Origin: VGJW01 sp035286125
GTDB lineage: Bacteria > Cyanobacteriota > Sericytochromatia > S15B-MN24 > VGJW01
Length of the DNA: 64,000 bases
Assembly (NCBI GenBank): GCA_035286125.1
Contig: JAYKIS010000033.1
Span: 1 to 64,000 of the forward strand
Direction: 5' to 3'
Shown here: piece by piece, positions 20,164-28,973 of the stretch
Layout: each line of letters starts with the position of its first letter
Position numbering within the stretch: position 1 is the first letter of the stretch
The notes under the pieces: generated by a model
The model's database searches: none
The model's input: only the letters and a program-made list of their open reading frames with translations
What the model was told of the DNA's origin: nothing
Position numbers and translations under genes: made by a program

Positions 20164-21954
20164 TCAGGACGAGACCTTGCGGAGCTGTGTCCAGAGGGCC
20201 TGGAGGCCCTGCACGACCACACGCTGGCCGGGCTCGAGGCCCGCGAGGATCTCTACTTGCCCGTCCGACCTCAGGCCTTCACGAACCGCGACAAGGCGGA
20301 ACCGCTCGGCCCCCGTCTTGACCACCACGCAGGGACCCCGTTCAGGATCCTGCCGCAGCGCCGCTGCCGGCACGACCAGACGGTCGGACCGCACGACCCG
20401 GCGCAGGTCGAGGCTGCCGGCCGCCCCGAGCGGGGCAGAGGGCCCGGTCCAGCGAAACGGTACCAACGCGTGCCGGGAAACCGGGTCCAGAGCCGGAGGA
20501 ACGCCCACGAGGCGCACCGGAACGGCGTTGTCGGGCGCCACGTCGAGGCGAACGGCGGCCTCGGCACCTGCCGCAAAGTCCGCCAGCAAGGCCTCGGGGA
20601 CCTGCGCCTGGAACCAGAGACGCCGCGGATCGACACATTCGAGCAGCGGCTGGCCTTGCGTCACGGCCTCGCCGGGACGCGCGAGGACCCGGGTGATGAC
20701 GAGACCAGCCTCGGCCACGATAGGCACCGGTCCGGCACCGGCAGGACCGGGGCGGACGATGGCCCGCAGGGTCGCGAGGCGTCGACGTGCGGCAGTCAGG
20801 TCGGCATCGGCCTCGGCGAGATCCCTCTCGGCAGCGTCCCGTGCCGTGCCCAGCACGACGCCGTCCGTCCCCGCAAACCGGGCCAGGACCCTTCGGGCCA
20901 GGGTTCGTCGGGCTTCAGCGCGAAGCTGGGCCGCCTCGGCATCCGCCATGTCCCTCGCCATGGCATTGGTCTCCACCTGAATCTGCACGCGCTCGCCGAC
21001 ACCAGCCCATTCGCGAATGAAGCCGACGGGGACCGTGCCGGACAGGACAGTCCCGGGGGCCGGCCAGTTCGCGGACGCGATCAGCCCCGGCCGCGGGGCC
21101 CTGAGCACGGCCAGACGCGTGGCGTCGGGCACCAGTTGGCCGACCACGCGATGTGCACGGACGAGATTCCCGCGCCGGATCCGCAGCGTCCGCAGATCCA
21201 TGGCGAACTGGACCTCGAGCGGCACGTCAATCTCGGATGGTCCGTGATGATGGGCGTGGTCGTGCCCGTGGTCATGACCGTGATCGTGCCCGTGAACATG
21301 ACCACGGGGCGATGCTGCGGGGGCAGGTGCCCCGTGATCGTGGGGTTCACTTCCATGAGCATCGGCGGGCACGCCACGCGCAGCAACCAGGACCAGAAGC
21401 GCCACGGCCGTCGCCCGGCGCCGGAGACGCCAGAAGCCGATGGCGCCAAGCAGAAGTCCAGCCGGCACGGCAAGGACGAGGGGGCTGAAGCGGTGGTCGT
21501 CCGTTCCCTTGGGCAGCGGGGGTACGGACGGCATCCGCAGCCGCGCCTCGCGACGCTCTTCGCCGGCCCACGCAAGCGTGAGCGCCAGCTCCCCTGCCGG
21601 CCAGGAAACCGGAGCCGTGTGACGGCCTGGCGTCATGGGGTCCGGCGCAAGGCGCGTCCGCCCGACGCGACCATCCGGCAGGGTCCGAAGCACGGCGACG
21701 CGGGCATTGGCGAGCGGCGTGCTGTCCTCGGCATCCGCGAGCCACACCTCGAGGAGACCGCGCCGTCCCTCGGGCAGCACGACCGTCGCATCCGTTCGAT
21801 CATCCGAGGCCGTCACGCGCTCGCCGGGCCGGATGGCTGCGAGCGCCGGGGGCTCTTCCCCGCCGTGGGGACCCTCGTGGGCCCACGCCGCCCCCGAGCC
21901 GACGCAAAGGAGCAGCAGGAGCATCCCTGCGAGGCGGACCAGATGAAGCGGCAT
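20164..21954 (-). CDS. RND periplasmic adaptor with extra N-terminal domain and His/Asp-rich linker
   Basis: The 596-residue protein is longer than normal CzcB/CusB adaptors. Residues 1-27 are a signal peptide. Residues 30-145 form a beta-rich domain (VVLPEGRRGLLEVWLADAED, LALTLAWAGEERREARLRM). A membrane helix follows (about 150-172), then a His/Asp/Gly-rich strip of about 25 residues with repeated HGHDHGHD units near 205-230, and then the HlyD-type hairpin and barrel. The strip probably binds divalent metal and fits a metal-efflux role. The helix in the middle would place the first domain and the adaptor on the same side only if the signal peptide is not cleaved or the topology is unusual. 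The gene is divergent from dapD. Confidence 0.82.
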   Translation of the reverse strand: MPLHLVRLAGMLLLLLCVGSGAAWAHEGPHGGEEPPALAAIRPGERVTASDDRTDATVVLPEGRRGLLEVWLADAEDSTPLANARVAVLRTLPDGRVGRTRLAPDPMTPGRHTAPVSWPAGELALTLAWAGEERREARLRMPSVPPLPKGTDDHRFSPLVLAVPAGLLLGAIGFWRLRRRATAVALLVLVAARGVPADAHGSEPHDHGAPAPAASPRGHVHGHDHGHDHGHDHAHHHGPSEIDVPLEVQFAMDLRTLRIRRGNLVRAHRVVGQLVPDATRLAVLRAPRPGLIASANWPAPGTVLSGTVPVGFIREWAGVGERVQIQVETNAMARDMADAEAAQLRAEARRTLARRVLARFAGTDGVVLGTARDAAERDLAEADADLTAARRRLATLRAIVRPGPAGAGPVPIVAEAGLVITRVLARPGEAVTQGQPLLECVDPRRLWFQAQVPEALLADFAAGAEAAVRLDVAPDNAVPVRLVGVPPALDPVSRHALVPFRWTGPSAPLGAAGSLDLRRVVRSDRLVVPAAALRQDPERGPCVVVKTGAERFRLVAVREGLRSDGQVEILAGLEPGQRVVVQGLQALWTQLRKVSS

Positions 21955-21966
21955 GCCCCATGATGC

Positions 21967-21972
21967 TACACT
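21967..21972 (+). promoter_or_regulatory. Extended -10 TGC-TACACT, leaderless start of dapD
   Basis: TACACT ends 6 nt before the dapD ATG. It is preceded by TGC, and no Shine-Dalgarno sequence is present. The divergent adaptor gene begins 13 nt away on the other strand. Confidence 0.5.
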
Positions 21973-21978
21973 CGCCAC

Positions 21979-22824
21979 ATGAACGAGACGACCGTACAGC
22001 AGGCTCAGGACTCCCTCGAAGCCATCATCGCGAAGGCTTGGGCCGCGCCGGACCGTGCCGCCGCCCTCGCCGACCCAGGCGTCCGGCAAGCCGTGACGGC
22101 TGCGATCGAGGGCCTGGACGACGGCTCGATCCGCGTGGCGAACAAGGTTGACGGCACGTGGGAGGTCCACGCCTGGACCAGGCAGGCCATCCTTCTGTGG
22201 TTCGGCATGCAACCCAACGAACCGATTGAGGCCGGGGAGCTGCGCTTCCTCGACAAGATCCGACCCAAGACCCGCCTCGAAGGCGTGCGTGTCGTCCCGC
22301 CGGGGGTCGCGCGGCACGGCAGCCATCTGGAACCCGGCGTCATCCTGATGCCGGGCTACGTCAACATCGGCGCCCGGGTCGGGACCGGCACCATGGTGGA
22401 CACCTGGGCCACGGTGGGGTCCTGCGCGCAAATCGGCGCGCACGTGCACCTCTCCGGCGGCGTCGGCATCGGTGGTGTCCTCGAGCCGCCAACGGCACGG
22501 CCGGTCATCATCGAGGATGGCGTCTTTGTCGGCTCACGCTGCATCGTCGTCGAGGGCGTGCTGGTCGAGCAGGAGGCAGTCCTGGGCGCCGGCGTGGTGC
22601 TGACGGCGTCCACACCCATCATCGACGTGACCGGCCCCGAGCCCGTCACCTACAAGGGCCGGGTGCCCGCGCGCTCCGTCGTCATCCCGGGGATGCGACC
22701 CAAGACCTACCCCGCGGGTACCTACCACGTGCCTTGCGCCCTGATTGTGGGCCAACGCCATGCCGGCACCGACCTCAAGACATCACTCAACGACGCACTG
22801 CGTGGCTTCGACGTTCCCGTATGA
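21979..22824 (+). CDS. dapD: Tetrahydrodipicolinate N-succinyltransferase
   Basis: DapD transfers succinyl from succinyl-CoA to tetrahydrodipicolinate. The 281-residue protein has the left-handed beta-helix hexapeptide repeats (HLEPGVILMPGYVNIGARVG, IEDGVFVGSRCIVVEGVLVE). It also has the family blocks RVANKVDGTWEVHAW, QAILLWFGM, SGGVGIGGVLEP and KTSLNDALR. It shares an ATGA overlap with dapE. The start has the leaderless layout seen at several genes here. Confidence 0.95.
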   Translation: MNETTVQQAQDSLEAIIAKAWAAPDRAAALADPGVRQAVTAAIEGLDDGSIRVANKVDGTWEVHAWTRQAILLWFGMQPNEPIEAGELRFLDKIRPKTRLEGVRVVPPGVARHGSHLEPGVILMPGYVNIGARVGTGTMVDTWATVGSCAQIGAHVHLSGGVGIGGVLEPPTARPVIIEDGVFVGSRCIVVEGVLVEQEAVLGAGVVLTASTPIIDVTGPEPVTYKGRVPARSVVIPGMRPKTYPAGTYHVPCALIVGQRHAGTDLKTSLNDALRGFDVPV

Positions 22825-23900
22825 GGCAGCAGGCGCCTGATCTTGCCGAGCGCCTGGCCCGCCGGACGGATGCCTGGTGCCGCGTGCCGTCGCCAACGGG
22901 CCAGGAGGCCGCGTTGGCCGATGCGATCGCGAGCGAGGCCCGCGATGCCGGTCTCCGGGTGGTCCGGCATCGCGATTGCCTGATCCTGCACCCGCATGGC
23001 GCGGACGACGTCGCCGACGTCTTGCTGGTCGGGCACCTGGATACCGTGCCGTGTGCCGCGGACCAACCCGAGGGCATCATTGGCGAGCGGGTCTTCGGCT
23101 GCGGGGCGAGCGACATGAAAGGGGCGCTCGCCGTCATCTTCGATCGCCTCTGCCGGCCGTCCCGCCTTTCCCTCGCAGCGTTGCTGTACGACCGCGAGGA
23201 AGGCCCCTACGCCGACAACGGCCTCGCGATGCTTCGGGCCATGGGCCTGCTGCCGGCTGCACGGGCCGCCCTCGTCATGGAGCCCACGGCCAATGCCATC
23301 GAGGCCGGCTGCCTCGGCAACCTGCATGCGACCCTGACGCTGCAGGGACGCCGGGCCCACAGCGCCCGTCCGTGGCAGGGCATCAACGCGCTGCAGGCCG
23401 CCTGGCCCCTGCTGCAGTCGTTGGACGGCCTCGCACCGGAAGAGCGGCAGGTCGGAGGCCTTGCCTATCGCCGGGTCATGTCGGCCACGACGGCCGCCAC
23501 GCACAACGGCCGCAATGTCGTGCCGGATCGATTCACCCTCAACCTGAACTTGCGGTTCGCACCCGACGAAACCTGCGAGGACGCCGAGGCCTGGCTGAAC
23601 CAGTGGCTGGCGGATTGCGGCCTGACCCACCCCTGGTCCCTTGAAATCACGGACCGGGCACCGGCAGGCGAGGTCTGCACGGACGCGCCCCACCTGGGTC
23701 CATGGCTGCGCCGGCATGAACTCGAGGTCCGCCCCAAGCAGGCATGGACGGATGTCGCCCAGTTGACGGCGGCGGGGATCCCGGCCATCAACTTCGGTCC
23801 GGGCGACCCGGCCGAGGCCCATCAGGCCCGCGAGTCCGTTGCCATCGAGGCCCTCGTGCGTTCCTGGCTGTTGCTCGACGACCTGGCAGGCACACCTTGA
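22821..23900 (+). CDS. dapE: Succinyl-diaminopimelate desuccinylase (M20)
   Basis: The 359-residue metallopeptidase has a complete M20 site. HLDTVP holds the first His and Asp, GASDMKG holds the bridging Asp, DREEGP holds the general base and second Glu, MEPT holds a further acid, and the last His is in PAEAHQARE. It removes succinate from N-succinyl-LL-diaminopimelate. Operon position between dapD and an aminotransferase supports the specific assignment. It overlaps both neighbours by 4 nt. Confidence 0.93.
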   Translation: MRQQAPDLAERLARRTDAWCRVPSPTGQEAALADAIASEARDAGLRVVRHRDCLILHPHGADDVADVLLVGHLDTVPCAADQPEGIIGERVFGCGASDMKGALAVIFDRLCRPSRLSLAALLYDREEGPYADNGLAMLRAMGLLPAARAALVMEPTANAIEAGCLGNLHATLTLQGRRAHSARPWQGINALQAAWPLLQSLDGLAPEERQVGGLAYRRVMSATTAATHNGRNVVPDRFTLNLNLRFAPDETCEDAEAWLNQWLADCGLTHPWSLEITDRAPAGEVCTDAPHLGPWLRRHELEVRPKQAWTDVAQLTAAGIPAINFGPGDPAEAHQARESVAIEALVRSWLLLDDLAGTP

Positions 23901-25033
23901 ACCCCGTGCTGGCCGCGATGGCGCCGTCGCCCATCCGACGCATGAACCAGCTCAAGCAACCCGGCGATCTGGACCTGGGCCTCGGGGAGCCGCCTTGGCC
24001 CGTACCTGAGGATCTGGTGGATGCGGCGCTTGATGCCGTCAGGCGGCATGGCACTGCGTATGGCCCGAACGCCGGCCTCGCCGAGGTTCGCGAAGCCCTC
24101 GCGTGGGCTCGCGGTGGGCACTGGCAGGACCGGGGTGCGGCTGCAGCCCTCCTGACCGTCGGCGCTCAGGAGGCCGTTGCCACGGCCATGGGCACCCTTC
24201 TGGCCCCGGGTGACGAACTGCTGGTGGTCACCCCCGCCTATCCGCTGTACCAACGTTTGGCCGAATGGCTCGGCATCCCGTGCCGGACGGTGGCGATGCC
24301 CGCCGCGACCGGGTTCGCACCCGACCCCGAACGCATCCTGCAAGCGGTGGGCCCGAAGACCCGGCTCGTCGTGCTCGGGCAACCCGGTAACCCCACGGGA
24401 CGTGCACTCGATGCGCCGGGACTCGAGACATTGTGTCGCGGCCTGGAGCGCCACGAGGCCAGGCCTTGGCTCCTTTCGGACGAGGTCTACCGCGACTTGC
24501 CCGCCGCACGCGCGTCCCTGCCCACGGCCATCGACCACGGCGCGCGCGTGCTGGTCGCCGGCAGCCTGTCCAAGTCGCACGCAGCGACCGGTTGGCGAAT
24601 CGGCTGGTTGCTGGGCCCGCCGGATATCCTGACCGGCGCGGGCCGCCTCCACCAGTTGCTGGTCACGTCGACCGGGATTCCCGGGCAGCGATTGCTCGAG
24701 GCCGTCTGTCGCCACGAGGCCTGGCAACGTTCCGCGGGGTCGGCGCGGGACCGCTGGAAGATGGCCGAGGCTGCGCTCGTCCGTTCGGGCCTGCGCCATG
24801 TCGTGCCGGACGGCGGTTTCTTCAGCCTGGTCCAGCCTGCCGAAGGTGACCTCGCGGATTCGGAAGCAGCAGCACTGACCGTGCTCGAGCGCGCACGCAT
24901 CGTCACCATCCCCGGATCCGCCTTCGAAGCGGAAGGATGGTTGCGCGTCAGTCTGCTGGCCCCACCGGATCGCCTGGCGCCTGGCCTGGAGCAGTTGGCC
25001 CGGTGCCTGGCCGAGACATCCCGGGCAAGCTGA
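23897..25033 (+). CDS. dapC: PLP aminotransferase, probable N-succinyldiaminopimelate aminotransferase
   Basis: The 378-residue fold-type I aminotransferase has the PLP lysine in SLSKSHAATGWRIGW, the NPTG-type block LGQPGNPTGRAL, and LLSDEVYRD with the cofactor Asp. The three-gene succinylase cluster leads to the DapC assignment; the sequence alone only shows class I/II aminotransferase. The start is probably the TTG that overlaps the dapE stop (TTGA). ATG 23918 is an alternative. The last 86 nt overlap the convergent gene. Confidence 0.8.
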   Translation: MNPVLAAMAPSPIRRMNQLKQPGDLDLGLGEPPWPVPEDLVDAALDAVRRHGTAYGPNAGLAEVREALAWARGGHWQDRGAAAALLTVGAQEAVATAMGTLLAPGDELLVVTPAYPLYQRLAEWLGIPCRTVAMPAATGFAPDPERILQAVGPKTRLVVLGQPGNPTGRALDAPGLETLCRGLERHEARPWLLSDEVYRDLPAARASLPTAIDHGARVLVAGSLSKSHAATGWRIGWLLGPPDILTGAGRLHQLLVTSTGIPGQRLLEAVCRHEAWQRSAGSARDRWKMAEAALVRSGLRHVVPDGGFFSLVQPAEGDLADSEAAALTVLERARIVTIPGSAFEAEGWLRVSLLAPPDRLAPGLEQLARCLAETSRAS

Positions 25034-26243
25034 TCAGCCGGGCCCTCTCGGCATCGAGTGCAAGCGCCGGCTCGCCTGACGGCGGCAGCAGCAGCCACAT
25101 CGGCCCGGCCGTTCTTCCACGGAACGGCTGCAAGACCACGCGCGTCCCCGGGCGCCACCATGCAGCCCGCCCCATGTCGCGCAGGGCAGCCAGGATCCGG
25201 GGCAAGGCTTCCGGCGAGTCCACGCGAACCCGGCGGAAGGCCTCGCCCCCCCCGCGATAGACCCGGTAGGGCAAGGCTCCCGAGCGCCACGACACGGAGC
25301 CCCCGTGGCGGGGCACCGACACTTCGCGCACGTCGTCCGTGGGTGAGTCCAGCCCGGCCGCGACCTCGGGCGCGAGACCGTAAGGAACAGCCGGGTCGGG
25401 CTGCAGGGACCGCTTGCGAACCATGACCTGCCATGAGCCCCTAGCCAACGTGCCGCTCTCGAGGTCGTCCATGTCGTCCGTCCACGCGAGGAACGGTTCC
25501 CACTGGCCCGTGCCGACAGAAGCGAGGGCCTGCCGGATGGCCCAGACCGCCGAGCCCTCGGTTCCTTCGGGAAAATCGCCAGGAAGCACGGAGTCGGGCA
25601 GGGGCGGCCTTGCCGAAGGATCCGGCACAGGCGTAGGGCTGGGCGTCGGCGGCGGTGCCGTCAGGTTCAGGCGGTCCAGCAATGCAAGGCGTTGGCGTTC
25701 CGCGGCCTCGGCCGCCCTCTCGGGGTCAAGCGAGCGCGGCGTCGTCCAGCCTGCCCAGATCCCTGCCTGAGTCACGAGCAAGCCCAGGCCCCACCCCGCC
25801 ATGAGAACGCCCGCCCCCAGCAGCAGGCCCGTCACGGCGTGTCCGGGCTCGTAGGGGGCAACCCGCGAGGGCGGTAGCGTGATGGCCCCGAGCCGCGTTT
25901 CTTCCTCGCGTTTCCCGAAGAAGTTGTCGACGCCCACCACGGCTCCGAGAGGCAGCAGGACGAGGCCCCCGCCAAGACGCCAGAAAGTGGCCCATGTCTC
26001 GCGTGTCCGGAGCATGGCCGCCAGATCCTGCTCACCGGGCAAGTCCGCCAGAACCCGGTCCGGGACCTGAACACCATCCCTGAGCAGACGATAACTCTCC
26101 CCGTCTGGCACGAACTCGATGGCGAACCGGCGATAGAGCGCCGGACGCTCATCCTGAGGCACCGCGAGGTCGGGCGTCGCCGGAAGGGCCGTCAGCGCGC
26201 CCGCCAGCAGGCCAGCCAGGGCTGGACGCGCACGACGCGCCAT
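24948..26243 (-). CDS. Secreted/membrane protein with Pro-rich linker, unknown
   Basis: The 431-residue product has an N-terminal signal peptide (about 1-25), two membrane helices (about 90-110 and 137-160), a Pro/Thr linker (about 195-225) and a C-terminal domain of about 190 residues. A CGAGGAG ribosome site lies 10 nt before the ATG. The 3' end overlaps the aminotransferase gene by 86 nt on the opposite strand, which is long but both frames look coding. No family is recognised. It shares a symmetric promoter region with the eight-repeat protein. Confidence 0.65.
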   Translation of the reverse strand: MARRARPALAGLLAGALTALPATPDLAVPQDERPALYRRFAIEFVPDGESYRLLRDGVQVPDRVLADLPGEQDLAAMLRTRETWATFWRLGGGLVLLPLGAVVGVDNFFGKREEETRLGAITLPPSRVAPYEPGHAVTGLLLGAGVLMAGWGLGLLVTQAGIWAGWTTPRSLDPERAAEAAERQRLALLDRLNLTAPPPTPSPTPVPDPSARPPLPDSVLPGDFPEGTEGSAVWAIRQALASVGTGQWEPFLAWTDDMDDLESGTLARGSWQVMVRKRSLQPDPAVPYGLAPEVAAGLDSPTDDVREVSVPRHGGSVSWRSGALPYRVYRGGGEAFRRVRVDSPEALPRILAALRDMGRAAWWRPGTRVVLQPFRGRTAGPMWLLLPPSGEPALALDAERARLISLPGMSRPGTGPTAPGQAPGDPVGPAD

Positions 26244-26267
26244 GGACGGTCTCTCCTCGGGGCTGGC

Positions 26268-26287
26268 ATCGTACCATGTGGTACGAT
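26268..26287. promoter_or_regulatory. 20-bp palindrome with divergent -10 boxes
   Basis: The arms ATCGTACCA (26268-26276) and TGGTACGAT (26279-26287) are perfect inverted copies around a TG centre. Each arm carries a TACGAT hexamer reading outward, so the same element could supply the -10 box for both divergent genes or serve as an operator between them. The rightward TACGAT ends 9 nt before ATG 26297. Confidence 0.5.
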
Positions 26288-26296
26288 TCGGGGGTC

Positions 26297-27040
26297 ATGA
26301 CGACTGCCAAATTGCCCCAGGAAGGCCGGCTGGGCCAGATGTTGATCCAGCAGGGCCTGATCTCGGTCGAGGACCTGGAGGACGCGCTGCGCGTCCAGCA
26401 GGCGGACGATGCGAGGCCGCTCGGCGAGATCCTTGTGGCGCAGGGTGCCGTGACCCCGTCCCAGTTGCGCGAGATCCTGCGGACCCAATTGCAGGACGCA
26501 CGGCTTGGCCAGATCCTGGTTCGGCGCGGGACCCTCGCGGAAGCGGACCTGGAGCGCGCCCTCGAAGTGCAGGCCGTCGAGGCGGGGCTCCTCGGCGAGA
26601 CCCTGGTCCGGCTGGGGGTAGCCACGGCCGACGAGGTGTCGTGGGCGCTCGCCCAGCAGCGCCAGGAGAAGCGGTTGGGTGCCTTCCTGATCAAGCGTCG
26701 CCTGATCACCAGCGAGGACCTTGACCGAGCGATGGTCACGCTGGGCAACCACCCCGAATCCCATCTGGCGGACATCCTTGTGCAACAGGGATCGCTGACT
26801 CCGGAGCAGGTCGACGAGAACCTGAGCTTCCAGACCCAGGAGTCCAGGCTGGGAACCATCCTGGTCACGCAAGGGATCGTGACCCGAGATCAACTTGAGG
26901 ACGCACTGGTCCGTCAGGCCGTCACGGGCCAATTGCTCGGGGAGATCCTGGTCGGTTCGGGCATCTGCTCGCTCGAGCAACTGGGCCGGGCCCTTCAGGC
27001 CCAACTCGTGGACGGGGCACGGGACCCCGAAGCCCCCTAG
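26297..27040 (+). CDS. Eight-motif MshEN-like repeat protein, probable c-di-GMP-binding
   Basis: The 247-residue protein is built almost wholly from eight tandem copies of the T2SSE_N/MshEN motif. The L-G/A pairs begin near residues 12, 42, 70, 99, 127, 157, 185 and 214, a period of 28-30. Copies 1, 3, 5 and 7 begin with Arg (RLG), and the even copies begin with Pro, Leu or His. This alternation matches the two-motif MshEN unit, in which a pair of motifs binds one c-di-GMP, so four sites are possible. No ATPase, GGDEF or PilZ domain is present. GGGGG lies 3 nt before the ATG. csaB starts at its last base, so the genes are coupled. Confidence 0.82.
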   Translation: MTTAKLPQEGRLGQMLIQQGLISVEDLEDALRVQQADDARPLGEILVAQGAVTPSQLREILRTQLQDARLGQILVRRGTLAEADLERALEVQAVEAGLLGETLVRLGVATADEVSWALAQQRQEKRLGAFLIKRRLITSEDLDRAMVTLGNHPESHLADILVQQGSLTPEQVDENLSFQTQESRLGTILVTQGIVTRDQLEDALVRQAVTGQLLGEILVGSGICSLEQLGRALQAQLVDGARDPEAP

Positions 27041-28185
27041 TGACGGCCGGCGTCCGCCCGCGCGTCGTCGTTTCGGGCTATTACGGATTCGGGAATGCCG
27101 GCGACGAGGCGATCCTCGCCACACTCGTGCAGGAATTGGGCACTTGGGCAGACCTGACGGTCCTGTCTGCGGATCCCGCGGCCACCGCCCGCGACCACGG
27201 TGTCGCCGCCGTTCCGCGTACGGATTTGCGCCACATCTGGCTGGCCATTCGAGGCGCGGCACTCTTCATCTCCGGTGGCGGTGGCCTGATGCAGGACGTC
27301 ACGGGCGTGGGTTCCGTCCCCTATTACGGAGGCCTGCTGCGCCTGGCACGCCTCGCCGGTACCCCGGCGATGACACTCGGTATCGGCCTCGGCCCGCTCA
27401 ATCACCTCGCCTCACGGGCCCTCGCCGGCTGGGCCCTCGGAAGTTGTGCGGCACTTGTCGTCCGTGATGCCGGATCCGTTGCCCTGATGAAAGCTCTCGG
27501 CCTGCCGGCCGACCGGATCCACCTCACGGCCGATCCGGTTCTGGCCCTGCGGCCGGCCTCGGCCGATCGGACGCGGGCCATCCTGGCCGATGCGGGCATC
27601 GAACCCGATGGCCCCCCCATCGTGGCGGTGGCCTTGCGCCAATGGCCCCAGTGGTACGAGCGCCGCTTCAAGAGCCTGTCCGCAACCCTCGGCCAATTGG
27701 CTGCCCGGACCGGCGCACGTTTGCTGGTGCTGCCCTTCCAGCACCCCGAGGACCTCTGGATTTCCCGTGAGTTCGCCCTGTGCGCAGAAACCCGCCCCGA
27801 GGGCCATCGTCCCGGCGTGACCGTGCTGGAGCACCCCTGTACCCCGGCCGAGCTGATGGGCATCGTGGGTCACTGCGACATGGTCGTCGGCATGCGCCTG
27901 CATGCGCTGATCATGGCCGCGGCCACGGGCGTGCCGTTCTTTGGCCTCGCCTACGACGAGAAGGTTCGCCAGCATTGCGCCCGATGGGAAGCCCCCATGG
28001 CCCAGGAGCTGGGCGATCTCGACGACTTCGAGGCTTTCGGTAAGCGCATCGAGGCTCTCTGGGCGCAACGCGGGGACCTCGCAGAGGACCTGCGCGCACG
28101 ACGTCCGGCCGAGGTCGACGCCGCCCTGCGCAACTTCAGCCTCGCACGCGGGGTAGCCGGCCTGGCGGCCGAGGTACATCCGTGA
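27040..28185 (+). CDS. csaB: Polysaccharide pyruvyl transferase (CsaB)
   Basis: The 381-residue protein starts VVVSGYYGFGNAGDEAILAT and shows ISGGGGLMQDVTG and CDMVVGMRLHALIMAA, all diagnostic of CsaB-type pyruvyl transferases. CsaB adds ketal pyruvate to secondary cell-wall polymers, creating the ligand for SLH-domain surface proteins; it is found in Firmicutes, cyanobacteria and relatives. GTG start overlaps the previous TAG by one base. Together with the next gene it indicates a pyruvylated envelope polymer. Confidence 0.9.
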   Translation: MTAGVRPRVVVSGYYGFGNAGDEAILATLVQELGTWADLTVLSADPAATARDHGVAAVPRTDLRHIWLAIRGAALFISGGGGLMQDVTGVGSVPYYGGLLRLARLAGTPAMTLGIGLGPLNHLASRALAGWALGSCAALVVRDAGSVALMKALGLPADRIHLTADPVLALRPASADRTRAILADAGIEPDGPPIVAVALRQWPQWYERRFKSLSATLGQLAARTGARLLVLPFQHPEDLWISREFALCAETRPEGHRPGVTVLEHPCTPAELMGIVGHCDMVVGMRLHALIMAAATGVPFFGLAYDEKVRQHCARWEAPMAQELGDLDDFEAFGKRIEALWAQRGDLAEDLRARRPAEVDAALRNFSLARGVAGLAAEVHP

Positions 28186-28973
28186 CCGGAGGAACCCGCA
28201 TCGCCGTCACGGGCCTGCCTCTCGACACCGGCGACGGGGACTGGGCGGAAGCGCAGGTCCGGGACCATCTGGCCGGGCAAGGCGGGTGCCTGCACATCGT
28301 CACCATGAATGCCGAGATGGCCATCCAGGCTGCCGACAACGCGGATCTCGCCGCGATCATCCGTGCGGCGGGCCTGGTACTGCCGGACGGGTCCGGTGTC
28401 GTGTGGGCCGCGGCTCGCCGGGGGCGCCCGGTACGCAAGATGGCCGGCGTGGCCTTTGTCGAGGCCATCGCACGTTCCTGCGTCGCCACCGGGCGCAGCA
28501 TGTACCTGCTCGGTGCCGCTCCGGGCGTCGCCGCCGCCGCTGCCGAGGTCCTGCAGACCCGGTATCCGGGACTCGCCATCGCCGGCATCCGGGATGGCTA
28601 CTTTGCCCCTGAATCGGAACCCGAGGTGCTCGCGGCCATCCGTGAATCTGGGGCCGGAGCCCTGCTCGTGGCCCTCGGGGTGCCGCGTCAGGAAGTCTGG
28701 ATCAGCCGCCACGTCGCCGCACTGGGCATTCAGGTCGCCATGGGCGTAGGCGGGAGCTTCGACGTGATCTCGGGTCGCCTGCAGCGTGCGCCCGGCTGGA
28801 TGATCCGCCTGCACCTCGAATGGCTCTACAGGCTCGTTCAGGAGCCCTGGCGCTGGAATCGCATGGCGTCCCTCCTGCCCCGCTTCGTTCGAGCGGCCAT
28901 CGTCTCGGAAAGTCGGGAGCGCTACACTGGAAGCGACGCCCCCCGGGACGGACGGAGGCACGACCCGGCATGA
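28182..28973 (+). CDS. WecG/TagA/CpsF-family glycosyltransferase
   Basis: The 263-residue GT26 protein has the blocks HIVTMNAEMAIQAA, LVLPDGSGVVWAAARRG, YLLGAAPGVAAAAAEVL, ALGVPRQEVWISRH and GVGGSFDVISGRLQRAP. TagA/WecG enzymes transfer ManNAc or ManNAcA to undecaprenyl-PP-GlcNAc at the membrane, an early step in wall teichoic acid or related polymers. GTGA overlap with csaB and ATGA overlap with ftsE make one coupled unit. The exact sugar is unknown. Confidence 0.9.
   Translation: MTGGTRIAVTGLPLDTGDGDWAEAQVRDHLAGQGGCLHIVTMNAEMAIQAADNADLAAIIRAAGLVLPDGSGVVWAAARRGRPVRKMAGVAFVEAIARSCVATGRSMYLLGAAPGVAAAAAEVLQTRYPGLAIAGIRDGYFAPESEPEVLAAIRESGAGALLVALGVPRQEVWISRHVAALGIQVAMGVGGSFDVISGRLQRAPGWMIRLHLEWLYRLVQEPWRWNRMASLLPRFVRAAIVSESRERYTGSDAPRDGRRHDPA

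Noticed and set aside
20870..21330. Tandem CATGACC/CGTGCCC-like DNA repeats, first taken for a repeat array
   Set aside because: They encode the His/Asp-rich linker of the adaptor, so they are codon repeats and not a CRISPR or regulatory array.
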